Assembly: GCA_017307865.1 (NCBI GenBank)
Contig: JAFKGE010000027.1
Coordinates: forward strand, 31,379 to 95,378
Source: Burkholderiales bacterium
GTDB lineage: Bacteria > Pseudomonadota > Gammaproteobacteria > Burkholderiales > Burkholderiaceae_C
Length of the DNA stretch: 64,000 nucleotides
Direction: 5' to 3'
Part shown: positions 37,174 through 45,934 of the stretch, in pieces
Numbering within the stretch: position 1 is the stretch's first letter
Layout of the letters: each line of letters begins with the position of its first letter
The notes under the pieces: model-generated
Seen by the model: the letters and a program-made list of their open reading frames with translations, nothing else
Database searches by the model: none
What the model was told of the DNA's origin: nothing
Translations under genes and position numbers: made by a program

Positions 37174-37303
37174 GGGCTCACCCCCGTTGCTCCACTCGCT
37201 GCGCGATGTTGCGGCATCCCCCCTCGAGGGGGCATCGCCAGTGGCCGGGGAAACCCCGGCCACGGCGATCACGGGTCTGGCCTGCTCCGCGGCCACCTGG
37301 CTC
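37174..37303 (+). repeat. Interspersed repeat B, copy 1
   Basis: A 130-base element with a fixed order of parts: CTCACCCCC, CTGCGCG, CCCCCCTCGAGGGGG palindrome, GCATCGCCAGTGGCCGG, a hairpin GGCCGGGGAAACCCCGGCC, GGCGATCACGG and GCCTGCTCCGCGGCC. The same order recurs at 48615 and 55455, always directly downstream of a stop codon and in the + direction. Confidence 0.8.
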
Positions 37304-37359
37304 TTGGGCTTGGACGGCATTCGGGCGGGACGTCGCCCAATCGGTAACCGATCCGCGAC

Positions 37360-37995
37360 CTACGGCCCCGGGCGTTGCTGGCGTGCCCGCGCCAGCGCGG
37401 CTTCGATCAGGGCGCGCTTGCGGTCGGGCGCGGCAGCGGGGGGCGTGCTGGCGTCGGCGTCGTCGATGGACTCCGGCACCACGACGGGCGCGCGCTGGCG
37501 TCGCTCCTGGGTGGCGGCGTAGCGCGCGCGGGCCGAGCGGGCCTGCTCGCTGGACCAGGCATCCCAGCCGCTGCGCGCGCCGGTGACGGCCTGCATGTGG
37601 ATGCAGTCGACCGGGCAGGCGGGCACGCACAGCTCGCAGCCGGTGCAGTCGGCTTCGATCACGGTGTGCATGTGCTTGGGGCTGCCGACGATGCAGTCCA
37701 CCGGGCAGGCGGCGATGCACAGGGTGCAGCCGATGCACCAGTCCTCGTCGATCCAGGCTACGCCACGCGGGCCTTCTTGCCCGTTGGCCGGGTCGAGCGG
37801 CTGGGCGGCCCGGCCGGTCAGCGCCGCCAGCCGTTGCACGCCCTCGGCGCCGCCGGGCGGGCACTGGTTGATGTCAGCCTGGCCTGCTGCGATGGCCTGC
37901 GCGTAGCCGGCGCAGTCCGGGTAGCCGCAGCGCGTGCACTGGGTTTGCGGCAGCGCGTCAAGCACGCGCGCGGCCAGGGTCTCGGTCGGGGTCAC
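37360..37995 (-). CDS. rnfB: RnfB-like ferredoxin, stand-alone
   Basis: 211 residues from a [22 protein letters not shown]...NQCPPGG is the RnfB 4Fe-4S domain, then two ferredoxin motifs [15 protein letters not shown] and [15 protein letters not shown]. The usual N-terminal membrane helix of RnfB is absent, and no other rnf genes are near. Betaproteobacteria often carry such a lone gene. It probably acts as a soluble electron carrier. An Ala/Arg-rich tail follows. Confidence 0.85.
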   Translation of the reverse strand: MTPTETLAARVLDALPQTQCTRCGYPDCAGYAQAIAAGQADINQCPPGGAEGVQRLAALTGRAAQPLDPANGQEGPRGVAWIDEDWCIGCTLCIAACPVDCIVGSPKHMHTVIEADCTGCELCVPACPVDCIHMQAVTGARSGWDAWSSEQARSARARYAATQERRQRAPVVVPESIDDADASTPPAAAPDRKRALIEAALARARQQRPGP

Positions 37996-38024
37996 GTGGG
38001 CTCGGCGCGCGGGCGCCGCGCGGC

Positions 38025-39392
38025 TCAGGCGGCCTTCTGGGTTTCGCGCGCGCTCTTGGCGCTGCCGCGGGCCGCGCGGGCGTCCAGCTTGGTCACGCTG
38101 GCGCTGGGCACGCTGGCGGCGCCGGGCGGCAGCGGGTGGTCGGCAATGAAGCCCCTGACGCGCGGGTACACCTGCTGGCGCCAGCGGCGGCCGCTGAAGA
38201 TGCCGTAGTGGCCGGCGCCCGGCACCTCGTAGTGGCGGCCGGGCTTGCGCTCGATGCCGGTGCACAGGTCGTGCGCGGCCTTGGTCTGGCCCGAGCCGGA
38301 GATGTCGTCGAGCTCGCCCTCGATGGTGAGCAGGGCGGTGCCGGTGATGTCCTGCGGGCGCACGCGTTCGATCTTGCCGGCGGGCGAGCGCACGTCCCAG
38401 GTGCCCTGCATCAGGCTGAAGTCCTGGAACACCGTCTTGATGGTCTCCAGGTAGTAGTCGGCGTCCATGTCGAGCACGGCGTTGTACTCGTCGTAGAACT
38501 TGCGGTGCGTCTCGGCGCTGGACTCGTCGCCGCGCACCAGGTCGCGGAAGAAGTCCCAGTGGCTGGTGGCGTGGCGATCGGGGTTCATGGCCACGAAGCC
38601 CGAGTGCTGCAGAAAGCCCGGGTACACGCGCCGGCCCGCGCCCGGGAAGTTGTGCGGCACGCGGTAGATGACGTTGTTCTCGAACCACGCGAAGCTGCGC
38701 TGCGTGGCCAGGTTGTTGACCTGGGTGGGCGAGCGGCGCGCGTCGATCGGGCCGCCCATCATGGTCATGGTGAGCGGCGTGGTTTCGCCGCGGCTGGCCA
38801 TCAGCGAAATGGCGGCCAGCACCGGCACCGTGGGCTGGCACACGCTGATCACGTGGCAGTTGCCGTACTTGGACTGCAGGTGACGGATGAACTCCTGCAC
38901 GTAGTTGATGTAGTCGTCGAGGTGGAACTCGCCCTCGGACAGCGGCACCAGGCGCGCGTTCTTCCAGTCGGTGATGTAGACCTTGTGGTCCTGCAGCATG
39001 GTGCGCACGGTGTCGCGCAGCAGGGTGGCGTGGTGGCCCGACAGCGGCGCCACGATCAGCACCGGCGGCTGTTCCTTGAGCTTGAGCAGGGTGGCCGGGT
39101 CGTCCGAGAAGCGCTTGAAGCGGCGCAGCTCGCAAAACGGCTTGTCGATCTCGATGCGCTCGTCGATGGCCACCTGAACGCCGTCGACCGGCACCTGGCG
39201 GATGCCGAACTCGGGCTTTTCGTAGTCCTTGCCCAGGCGGTGGAACAGCGCGTAGGACGCGGCCACGCGCTGCGACGCCGGCAGCTGACCAAAGGGCATG
39301 AGGGGGTTGCTGAACAACTTGGCCGTGGCGTCGGCGATTTCGGCAAAGGGTTCGATGAGCGCGCGCTGCGCCTCGTAGATGTGATAGAGCAT
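38025..39392 (-). CDS. phaZ: Intracellular polyhydroxybutyrate depolymerase
   Basis: 455 residues. [20 protein letters not shown] start, an N-terminal PHB granule domain, the nucleophile box [13 protein letters not shown] with Cys in place of Ser as in Cupriavidus PhaZ1, then [19 protein letters not shown] and a catalytic Asp/His pair ([25 protein letters not shown]). It mobilises stored PHB in the cytoplasm. A palindrome sits in its promoter region (39415-39425). Confidence 0.95.
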   Translation of the reverse strand: MLYHIYEAQRALIEPFAEIADATAKLFSNPLMPFGQLPASQRVAASYALFHRLGKDYEKPEFGIRQVPVDGVQVAIDERIEIDKPFCELRRFKRFSDDPATLLKLKEQPPVLIVAPLSGHHATLLRDTVRTMLQDHKVYITDWKNARLVPLSEGEFHLDDYINYVQEFIRHLQSKYGNCHVISVCQPTVPVLAAISLMASRGETTPLTMTMMGGPIDARRSPTQVNNLATQRSFAWFENNVIYRVPHNFPGAGRRVYPGFLQHSGFVAMNPDRHATSHWDFFRDLVRGDESSAETHRKFYDEYNAVLDMDADYYLETIKTVFQDFSLMQGTWDVRSPAGKIERVRPQDITGTALLTIEGELDDISGSGQTKAAHDLCTGIERKPGRHYEVPGAGHYGIFSGRRWRQQVYPRVRGFIADHPLPPGAASVPSASVTKLDARAARGSAKSARETQKAA

Positions 39393-39414
39393 GGCAGTCT
39401 GGGCCGACAAATTG

Positions 39415-39425
39415 TTGCATTGCAA
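39415..39425. promoter_or_regulatory. Palindrome upstream of phaZ
   Basis: TTGCATTGCAA, a perfect 11-base palindrome 22-32 bases upstream of the phaZ start. Its position and sequence would suit a PHB-responsive repressor such as PhaR; the site assignment is a guess. Confidence 0.3.
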
Positions 39426-39543
39426 TATAGCGCAGCGCGAGGCGCTTTGCACTGGATCGGAGTGTCTAAAGCGACAGCGGCGGCGCGTTTTCGTGACGAA
39501 GGCAACAGGCGGGCGCCCCGGGGCGCCCGCTATCATCGGCGCC

Positions 39544-40347
39544 ATGACGGGTGCGGGCATGCTTGGGGGCTGGCTGCTGGGCGCGGGGCGCGGCCTGCTG
39601 GGGGCGCTGGCGGGCTGGTGGCTGGTGCTGTTTACCGGCGCGCAGCTGATGGTGCTGGCTTTTTCGCCGTCCAGCTATCGCGCGCAGGCCGGCGCCGGCG
39701 TGCTGCGCGAGATCGAGCGCGCGGCGGCACCCGGCCTGCCGGGCTTCACGGTGCTGATGGCGCTGTTCAACGTGGTGGTGATCCGCATCGTGGTGGTCAC
39801 GGCCTTTGCCTACGGCCTGGAGCCCTACGCCATGGATGCGGTGGTGCGCGTGCTGGTGCTGGAGCTGATCCCGCTGGTGGCGGCGCTGTACGTGGCGGTG
39901 GACTACAGCATTCCGGGCGGCTCGCAGCTGTTCAAGTGGCGCCGCGCGGGCGGTTTCGAGCGCCTGCGCGCGCAGGGGCAGGACCCGCTGGCGCGCGAGG
40001 TGCTGCCGCGCGTGCTGGGCGGGGTGCTGGCGGTGTCGCTGCTGGCGGCCGTCAGCTGCGTGATCTCGCTGCTGCTGACCTACGTCGCGGTCTACGGCTT
40101 CACGCTGGCGGCGCTGCCGCGCTACAACCGCGCGGTGGGGCACATCTTCAACCCCGCCGTGACGCTGATCTTCGGCCTCAAGACCGGGCTGTTCGCGCTC
40201 ACGGTGGCGCTGCTGCCGGTGGCCAACGCCTTGCGCGACATCCCGCGCAAGCGCACGCGCACCAGCGTCGAGCTGCAGGGCCTGGTGCAGATGTTCGTGC
40301 TGATGCTGCTGATCGAGATGGCGGCGCTGGTCGGCAACTACTATTGA
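39544..40347 (+). CDS. Mla-like ABC permease (MlaE family, divergent)
   Basis: 267 residues, inner membrane. Helices at about 15-35, 60-80, 100-125, 160-190 and 245-265. ELIPLVAALYVAVDYSIPGGSQL and LRAQGQDPLAREVLPRVLGGVLAVSLLAAVS match the MlaE pattern (LxxxGxDPxxxLVxPR) though key small residues are changed. It is followed by an MCE-domain protein and a lipoprotein. No ATP-binding subunit lies in the cluster, so it must borrow one or work otherwise. Confidence 0.75.
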   Translation: MTGAGMLGGWLLGAGRGLLGALAGWWLVLFTGAQLMVLAFSPSSYRAQAGAGVLREIERAAAPGLPGFTVLMALFNVVVIRIVVVTAFAYGLEPYAMDAVVRVLVLELIPLVAALYVAVDYSIPGGSQLFKWRRAGGFERLRAQGQDPLAREVLPRVLGGVLAVSLLAAVSCVISLLLTYVAVYGFTLAALPRYNRAVGHIFNPAVTLIFGLKTGLFALTVALLPVANALRDIPRKRTRTSVELQGLVQMFVLMLLIEMAALVGNYY

Positions 40348-40357
40348 GCCCTGCGCC

Positions 40358-41353
40358 ATGCCCACCGACGACGCCACGCCCACCCCCGACGCGACCGAGC
40401 TGCCGCTGTCCGACGCGCAGGCGCGCGCCGTGCGCTGGCGCGCGGTGCTGCTCTTGATCGCCATGGCGCTGCTGCTGGTGGGCAGCGCGCTGTACCTGAT
40501 GTGGGCGCGCGGCGCCTTCGAGCAGACGCAGCCGCTGTACTTGAGCACCGACGACTCGGACGGCGTGGTGGTCGGCATGGACATGAGCTTTGCCGGCTTT
40601 CCGATCGGCCGCGTGCGCAGCATCGAGCTGGTGGGCAGCGGCACGGTGCGCATCCAGGTCGACGTGCCGGTGCGCGAGGCGCACTGGCTGCGCAGCTCCA
40701 GCGTGTTCACGCTGGAGCGCGGCGTGGTCGGCGCGGCGCGGCTGCGCGCCTTCACCGGCGTGCCCGACGACCCGCCGCTGCCGGCGGGCGCCGAGCGCAT
40801 GGTGCTGCGCGGCGACGTGTCGGCCGAAATCCCCAAGATGATGTCCGACGTTCGCGATGTCTTGCAAAACGTGGCGCGGCTGACCGCCAGCGACGGCGCG
40901 CTGGGCCAGACCCTGGGCCAGCTGCAGACCTTCAGCGCGCGCCTGAACCAGGGCCAGGGCGGGCTGGTGGCGGCGCTCACCGGCAACGCCGCCGACGCCC
41001 AGCGCGTGGGCGAGCTGCTGACGCGCAGCAACCAGCTGCTGCAGCGGGTCGACGCGCTGGTGGCGCGCGCCGACCGCCAGGTGCTGGGTGATAAAGGCCT
41101 GCTGGCCGACAGCCACGAGGCCGTGCGCCAGCTGAACGGCCTGCTGCAGGAGGCGCGCCAGAGCGTGCAGAAGGTCGACGCCGTGCTGGCCGAGGTGCAG
41201 GGCGTGGCCGCCAACGCGCGCGGCGCCACCGACGGCCTGGGCGACTTGCGCGCCGACGTGGAAAGCAGCCTGCGCAAGATCGACGCGCTGATCGCCGAGC
41301 TGAACCGCAAGTGGCCCTTCGCGCCCAAGCAGCAAGAGGTGACGCTGCCATGA
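40358..41353 (+). CDS. MCE-domain (MlaD-like) lipid transport protein
   Basis: 331 residues. One N-terminal helix (AVLLLIAMALLLVGSALYLM) and then a single MCE domain: DDSDGVVVGMDMSFAGFPIGRVRSIELVGSGTVRIQVDVPV, with a long helical, Ala/Gln-rich C-terminal part (about 170-330) like PqiB/MlaD tubes. It probably carries phospholipid between membranes together with the upstream permease. The stop overlaps the lipoprotein start (ATGA). Confidence 0.87.
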   Translation: MPTDDATPTPDATELPLSDAQARAVRWRAVLLLIAMALLLVGSALYLMWARGAFEQTQPLYLSTDDSDGVVVGMDMSFAGFPIGRVRSIELVGSGTVRIQVDVPVREAHWLRSSSVFTLERGVVGAARLRAFTGVPDDPPLPAGAERMVLRGDVSAEIPKMMSDVRDVLQNVARLTASDGALGQTLGQLQTFSARLNQGQGGLVAALTGNAADAQRVGELLTRSNQLLQRVDALVARADRQVLGDKGLLADSHEAVRQLNGLLQEARQSVQKVDAVLAEVQGVAANARGATDGLGDLRADVESSLRKIDALIAELNRKWPFAPKQQEVTLP

Positions 41354-42003
41354 CGCCGCCTCGCATGACTATTGTTTTGATAGCTGTCGGCGCTTTGTCC
41401 GCCTGCGCCAGCGGCCCGAAAGTGCCCGACTGGAGCCTCAGCGCCCTGGGCCACGTGCAGCGCTTTGCCGAGGCCTATCTGAGCGGCGACGCGCGGGTGG
41501 CGCCGCGCGAGTTCGAGCAGGCCCGCGCCGACACCGCGCGCACCGGCCGCCCCGACCTGGTGGCGCGCATCGAGCTGAACCGCTGCGCCGTGCAGGTGGC
41601 CAGCCTGGACTTTGCGCCCTGCACCGGCTTCGACGCGCTGGCCGGCGACGCCAGCGCGGCCGAGCGCGCTTACGCCCGCTACCTGGCCGGCCAGGCCGCG
41701 CCGGCCGACGCGCCCCAGCTGCCGCCGCAGCACCGCGCCGTGGCGGCCGGCGGCACCGACGTGGCGGCCATCGACGAGCCGCTGGCGCGCCTGATCGCCG
41801 CCGCCGTGCTGCTGCGCCAGGGCCGCGCCACGCCCGCCGTGGTCGGGCAGGCGGTGGACACCGCCTCCAGCCAGGGCTGGCGCCGCCCGCTGCTGGCCTG
41901 GCTGGGCGTGCAGCGCCAGCGCGCCGAGCAGGGCGGCGACGCGGCCGAGGCGGCGCGCATCGGGCGGCGCATGGATTTGGTGCAGTCGCCTGCGCGCCCC
42001 TGA
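41350..42003 (+). CDS. Lipoprotein of the Mla-like operon, unknown family
   Basis: 217 residues. The lipobox ALSAC places the acylated Cys at residue 19. The rest is helical and Ala/Arg-rich (ADTARTGRPDLVARIELNRC...) and resembles nothing I know; it is not the usual auxiliary lipoprotein. The signal peptide from MTIVLIAVGALSACASG is encoded by repeat A copy 3. Start at 41350 overlaps the MCE gene; a second ATG at 41365 is possible. Confidence 0.75.
   Translation: MTPPRMTIVLIAVGALSACASGPKVPDWSLSALGHVQRFAEAYLSGDARVAPREFEQARADTARTGRPDLVARIELNRCAVQVASLDFAPCTGFDALAGDASAAERAYARYLAGQAAPADAPQLPPQHRAVAAGGTDVAAIDEPLARLIAAAVLLRQGRATPAVVGQAVDTASSQGWRRPLLAWLGVQRQRAEQGGDAAEAARIGRRMDLVQSPARP
41368..41422 (+). 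repeat. Interspersed repeat A, copy 3 (within a signal peptide)
   Basis: Family A repeat that supplies codons 7-24 of the lipoprotein, including the lipobox Cys. It shares 23 identical bases with copy 5 (41378-41400 versus 48822-48844), read in the same frame. Confidence 0.8.
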
Positions 42004-42013
42004 GCGCGCTGCG

Positions 42014-43015
42014 TCAGGTGCCGCGGCCACCCAGCTCGGCAAACAGGTCGCTATAAATTTTGTATCTGCTGGCGCTTATCTGGTGGGCGCCAGAGCCAGA
42101 TTTGACGGCTGAAATCACGCCGCAGCCCGGCTCGTGCAGGTGGGTGCAGTTGTAGAAGCGGCACTCGGCCACGTGGGGGCGGATGTCGGGCATGTAGGCG
42201 GCCAGCTGCATGGGGTCGATGTGGTGCAGGCCGAATTCCTGAAAGCCGGGCGAGTCGATCAGCGCGCTGCGCCGCGCGGCGTCCAGCCAGTACCAGGTGG
42301 TGCTTGTCGTCGTGTGCTTGCCCGAATTCAGCGCCTGCGACAGCTCGCCCGTGGCCGCCTGCGCGCCGGGCACCAGGCGGTTGATCAGCGTGCTCTTGCC
42401 GGCGCCCGAGGGGCCCAGGATCAGCGTGGCACGGCCTTGCAGGCGCTCGTCGAGCGCGGCCAGGCCGTCGTCGGTGGGCAGGCTGTTGGCCCCCTCTCCC
42501 GCAGGCGGGAGAGGGTTGGGGTGCGGGTGGCGGGCCTTGGCCGCCAGCGGCAGCACCGCATAGCCCATGGCCCGATACGGCGCCAGCCGCTGCCAGCCAC
42601 GGGCAAACAGCGCACCCAGGTCGGCCTTGTTGAGCACGATCAGCGGCTCGATGTGCGCCGCCTCGCAGGCGATCAGGGCGCGCGCCAGCTGGTGCTCCGA
42701 GAACTCCGGCTCGGCCGCCAGCAGGATCAGCACCTGATCCAGGTTGGCGGCAAAGGACTTGGTGCGCAACTCGTCCTGGCGGTACAGCCAGTTGCGCCGC
42801 GGCAGGGTGCGCTCGATGCTGCCCTCGTCCTGCGAGGGCAGCCACTGCACGCGGTCGCCCACCACCACCTCCAGCTTCTTGCCGCGCGGGTGGCAGCGCA
42901 CGCGCGTGCCGTCGGCGGTTTCGACCACGCAGTGGCGGCCGTGGCTGGACACCACCAGGCCCTCCTGCAGCGCGCCGGGCGCCGTGGCGGCGGGGCGGGG
43001 CCGGGGCGGGCTCAA
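42014..43015 (-). CDS. rsgA: Ribosome small-subunit GTPase RsgA
   Basis: 333 residues from a TTG overlapping the upstream stop; a GTG at 42955 with a strong AGGAGG site is the alternative and would drop 20 residues. OB-fold region RVRCHPRGKKLEVVVGDRVQW, G4 NKAD, circularly permuted G1 GPSGAGKSTLINRL, then G3 DSPGF and a zinc set CRFYNCTHLHEPGC. It helps late 30S maturation. Two insertions are odd: PHPNPLPPAGEGA between strand and G1 is repeat D, and the C-terminal about 20 residues are encoded by repeat A copy 4. Confidence 0.93.
   Translation of the reverse strand: MSPPRPRPAATAPGALQEGLVVSSHGRHCVVETADGTRVRCHPRGKKLEVVVGDRVQWLPSQDEGSIERTLPRRNWLYRQDELRTKSFAANLDQVLILLAAEPEFSEHQLARALIACEAAHIEPLIVLNKADLGALFARGWQRLAPYRAMGYAVLPLAAKARHPHPNPLPPAGEGANSLPTDDGLAALDERLQGRATLILGPSGAGKSTLINRLVPGAQAATGELSQALNSGKHTTTSTTWYWLDAARRSALIDSPGFQEFGLHHIDPMQLAAYMPDIRPHVAECRFYNCTHLHEPGCGVISAVKSGSGAHQISASRYKIYSDLFAELGGRGT
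42050..42115 (+). repeat. Interspersed repeat A, copy 4 (within rsgA 3' end)
   Basis: Family A sequence (GCTATAAATTTTGTATCTGC, GGCGCTT, GGGCGCCAG, then a GAAAT end) antisense to rsgA. It encodes SAVKSGSGAHQISASRYKIYSDL, close to the end of the protein. Confidence 0.75.
42491..42528. repeat. Palindromic repeat D inside rsgA
   Basis: CCCCTCTCCC-GCAGGC-GGGAGAGGG hairpin followed by TTGGGGTGCGGG. On the minus strand it encodes PHPNPLPPAGEGA. This sequence type is widespread between genes of proteobacteria; here it is inside a conserved coding region and keeps the frame. Confidence 0.8.
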
Positions 43016-44316
43016 GCGGGCGACACCCGGGCGCCCAACTGGGCCATGCGCTCGCTGGCCGGCGGGTGCGAGTAGTAAAAGCGCACGTACAGCGGGTCGG
43101 GCGTGAGCGTGCTGGCGTTGTCCTTGTACAGCTTGACCAGCGCGTTGCTCAGCTCTTGCGCGCTGGCCTGGCGCGCGGCGTAGGCGTCGGCCTGGAACTC
43201 GTGCCGGCGCGACAGCGTGGCCGCCAGCGGCGAGACGAAGAACATGAACACCGGCACCACGCCGGTGAACAGCAGCAGCGCCAGCGCGTGGTTGGGCACC
43301 GCCCCGCCCATGCTGGCCGGCAGGTTGGGCGTGACGCCCAGGCCGGCGTAGAACCAGCCTTGCCCGGCCAGCCAGCCCAGCAGGGCCAGGCCGGCGAAGC
43401 TGAGCGCGAACAGCAGGACGATGCGCTGCACGATGTGCCTGTGCCGAAAGTGCCCCAGCTCGTGCGCCAGCACGGCCTCCACCTCGGGCGGGGTCAGCTG
43501 CGCCAGCAGCGTGTCGAAGAACACCACCCGCTTGGCGGCGCCAAAGCCCGTGAAGTAGGCGTTGGCATGCGCGCTGCGCCGGCTGCCGTCCATCACGAAC
43601 AGGCCCTTGGCGGTAAAGCCGCAGCGCGCCATCAGGGCCGCCACGCGCTCGCGCAGCACGGCGTCGTCCAGCGGCTCGAACTTGTTGAACAGCGGCGCGA
43701 TCAGGGTCGGGTACAGCACCAGCATCAGCAGCGAAAACGCCATCCACGCGCCCCAGGTCCACAGCCACCAGGCGCGGCCGGTGGCCTGCATCAGCCACAG
43801 CGCGCCGGCGGCCAGCGGCACGCCGATCAGCACGCCCAGCGCCACCGACTTGAGCAGGTCGGCCCACCACAGCCGCGCACTCATGCGGTTGAAGCCGAAG
43901 CGCTGCTCGATGACGAAGGTCTGCCAGGCGCTGACGGGCAGGTCGATCAGCCCGTTGATGAGCGCGAACGCCACCAGCAGCGCCAGCGGCTGCAGCAGCG
44001 GCCGCGGGCCCAGCGCGTCCAGCAGCGCGCCGTTGAGCGCGTCCAGCCCGCCCAGCAGCGTCCAGCCCAGCAGCACGGCAGCGCCCAGGGCCAGCTCCAG
44101 CAGGCCGAAGCGCAGCCGAGCCACGGTGTAGTCGGCGGCGCGCTGATGCGTTTCCAGCGGAATCGCGCGGGCGAACTCGGCCGGCACGGCGCCGCGATGG
44201 CGCGCCACGGCGCGGATCTGGCGCGAGGCCAGCCACAGCTTGACCGCCACGTTCAGCAGCAGGGCGGCGCCGAAGACGCAGGTGGTGAGCAGGGCGGGGG
44301 TGAGCGGGGCGTTCAA
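43012..44316 (-). CDS. M48-family CAAX-type metalloprotease (Ste24/HtpX-like)
   Basis: 434 residues from a TTG at 44316 ([15 protein letters not shown]); an in-frame TTG further up at 44400 would overlap the divergent orn start. About six hydrophobic helices, then the zinc site [13 protein letters not shown] and the more distal Glu (ADAYAARQ). It cleaves membrane or misfolded proteins. Stop overlaps the rsgA start, so the two are coupled. Confidence 0.87.
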   Translation of the reverse strand: MNAPLTPALLTTCVFGAALLLNVAVKLWLASRQIRAVARHRGAVPAEFARAIPLETHQRAADYTVARLRFGLLELALGAAVLLGWTLLGGLDALNGALLDALGPRPLLQPLALLVAFALINGLIDLPVSAWQTFVIEQRFGFNRMSARLWWADLLKSVALGVLIGVPLAAGALWLMQATGRAWWLWTWGAWMAFSLLMLVLYPTLIAPLFNKFEPLDDAVLRERVAALMARCGFTAKGLFVMDGSRRSAHANAYFTGFGAAKRVVFFDTLLAQLTPPEVEAVLAHELGHFRHRHIVQRIVLLFALSFAGLALLGWLAGQGWFYAGLGVTPNLPASMGGAVPNHALALLLFTGVVPVFMFFVSPLAATLSRRHEFQADAYAARQASAQELSNALVKLYKDNASTLTPDPLYVRFYYSHPPASERMAQLGARVSPA

Positions 44317-44408
44317 GGTCGGTCGGCGGGCCGTGGGTGAAAAGTGCAAGTTTAGGGCCGCGCGCCGCTTGGCAAGGGCGCCGGTGGCGACGGTGGACAA
44401 TGAGGCCC

Positions 44409-45008
44409 ATGACCGAGACCCTTGCCACCCCCGCCGCCAGCGCTGCCAGCGCCGAGCTGGCCAAATCCGAACAGAACCTGGTCTGGCTCGACTGCGAGAT
44501 GACCGGGCTGGACCCCGAGAAGGAACGCATCATCGAGATCGCCGTCATCGTCACCGGCCCGCAGCTGACGCCGCGCGTGGAAGGGCCGGTGCTGGTCATC
44601 CACCAGAGCGACGCCGTGCTGGGCGCGATGGACGCCTGGAACCAGGGCACGCACGGGCGCAGCGGCCTGACCGACAAGGTCAAGGCCTCGACGCTGGACG
44701 AGGCAGCGGCCGAGGCGCAGCTGATCGCCTTTGTGTCGCGCTACGTGGGCAAGGGCCAGTCGCCGCTGTGCGGCAACACCATCGGCCAGGACCGGCGCTT
44801 TCTGGTCAAGTACATGCCGCGGCTGGAGGCGTTTTTTCACTACCGCAACATCGACGTCAGCACGCTCAAGGAGCTGGCGCGGCGCTGGCGCCCGGATGTC
44901 ATGCAGGCCTTCAAGAAGCGGCAGCTGCACACCGCGCTGGCCGACGTGCACGAGTCGATCGACGAGCTGGAGCACTACCGCCGGCACTTCATCCGGCTGG
45001 ACGCGTGA
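44409..45008 (+). CDS. orn: Oligoribonuclease
   Basis: 199 residues from ATG at 44409; an ATG at 44400 is in frame too. DEDDh exonuclease: [22 protein letters not shown] (Asp, Glu), [37 protein letters not shown] (His and Asp). It degrades two- to five-base RNA fragments and pGpG. The start is beside the divergent M48 gene. Confidence 0.97.
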   Translation: MTETLATPAASAASAELAKSEQNLVWLDCEMTGLDPEKERIIEIAVIVTGPQLTPRVEGPVLVIHQSDAVLGAMDAWNQGTHGRSGLTDKVKASTLDEAAAEAQLIAFVSRYVGKGQSPLCGNTIGQDRRFLVKYMPRLEAFFHYRNIDVSTLKELARRWRPDVMQAFKKRQLHTALADVHESIDELEHYRRHFIRLDA

Positions 45009-45019
45009 GCGGCGGCACC

Positions 45020-45733
45020 TCAGCGCCGCGACGGCGCGTGCTCGCCGCGCTCTTCCAGCGGGATCGGAAACGAGTCCAGCTGGCCCCAGTCGGTGAAGCG
45101 GGAGATGCCGCTGTTGATGTCCAGCGGCGCCATCTGCGAGGAGCGGCGGTCGCTGCGCCGGCGGTCCAGCGTCTCCACCAGGTTGTGGCGGGCGACCTGG
45201 AGTTCGGCCGAATCGGTGAGCGGCGCGGCGCTCGACTCGGTGGCGCCCAGGCCCAGAAACTCGGCCCGGATGGCCCAGGCCTCGGGCAGTACGTCCGGCG
45301 TCAGCAGCCAGTAGCCGATGTGGCACTGCGCCAGCAGGTTCTGCTTGAGCTGGCGGTTGCCGCGCGAGAGCCGGCGCAGGTCCATCACGTCCACGCAGCC
45401 GATGGCCCGGCCGGTGTCGTCGGCCAGGGTGAAGGTGCAGTACACGCCGCTGAGCATGTTGAACAAACCCTCGGCGGCCGAGCGGTCGCGCGGTTTGCAA
45501 AAGCGCGTGACCGGCAGCTTGACCATCACGTGATGCTCGGGAAACACATCCTGCAGCCAGCGCCACACCCGCAGCTCGCCGCGTCCCAGCATGGCGCGCG
45601 GCTGCACGGCCACGGGCGGGGTCGTCCGCGGCTTGCGGCGCGCTGGAGCGGGCGGGGGGCGGCGGCGCGCCCACGCCCATGCCGCGCACAGCACGGCGAG
45701 GGCGGTCAGCAACCAAGGCCACAACGCATTCAT
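45020..45733 (-). CDS. DUF2726-domain protein with membrane anchor
   Basis: 237 residues. One helix at 2-22 (ALWPWLLTALAVLCAAWAWA), then a proline/arginine linker and a DUF2726-like region: HHVMVKLPVTRFCKPRD...LFNMLSGVYCTFTLADDTGRAIGCVDVMD, a nuclease-like fold whose role is unknown. The C-terminal part (QVARHNLVETLDRRRSDRRSS) is charged. Convergent with orn, 11 bases apart. Confidence 0.72.
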   Translation of the reverse strand: MNALWPWLLTALAVLCAAWAWARRRPPPAPARRKPRTTPPVAVQPRAMLGRGELRVWRWLQDVFPEHHVMVKLPVTRFCKPRDRSAAEGLFNMLSGVYCTFTLADDTGRAIGCVDVMDLRRLSRGNRQLKQNLLAQCHIGYWLLTPDVLPEAWAIRAEFLGLGATESSAAPLTDSAELQVARHNLVETLDRRRSDRRSSQMAPLDINSGISRFTDWGQLDSFPIPLEERGEHAPSRR

Positions 45734-45777
45734 GACAGTTCCCTGAGCGAGTTCGCCGTTTTCGGCTTGTTGTTCAC

Positions 45778-45794
45778 GATCGCTGGGCGATCGC
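45778..45794. promoter_or_regulatory. Perfect dyad in a divergent promoter region
   Basis: CGATCGC-TGG-GCGATCG between the DUF2726 gene and the pseudouridine synthase gene, 45 bases before the former. The only notable structure in this 201-base gap. Could be an operator; no regulator is indicated. Confidence 0.3.
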
Positions 45795-45934
45795 GTTTTG
45801 CAACTTTAGACCGCATTTGATGCGGCACAAGCCCCAACGCCGGGTGCCGCCATCTGAAATGACAGCCTTTGCACAAAAAGTCACATATTCGGATCGCCCG
45901 CCCGCCACACCCCGAGCCTCGTTGGAGACAAACC

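Noticed and set aside
38136..40457. 773-codon plus-strand ORF over phaZ and the permease gene
   Set aside because: Crosses two real genes in different frames and has no recognisable domain.
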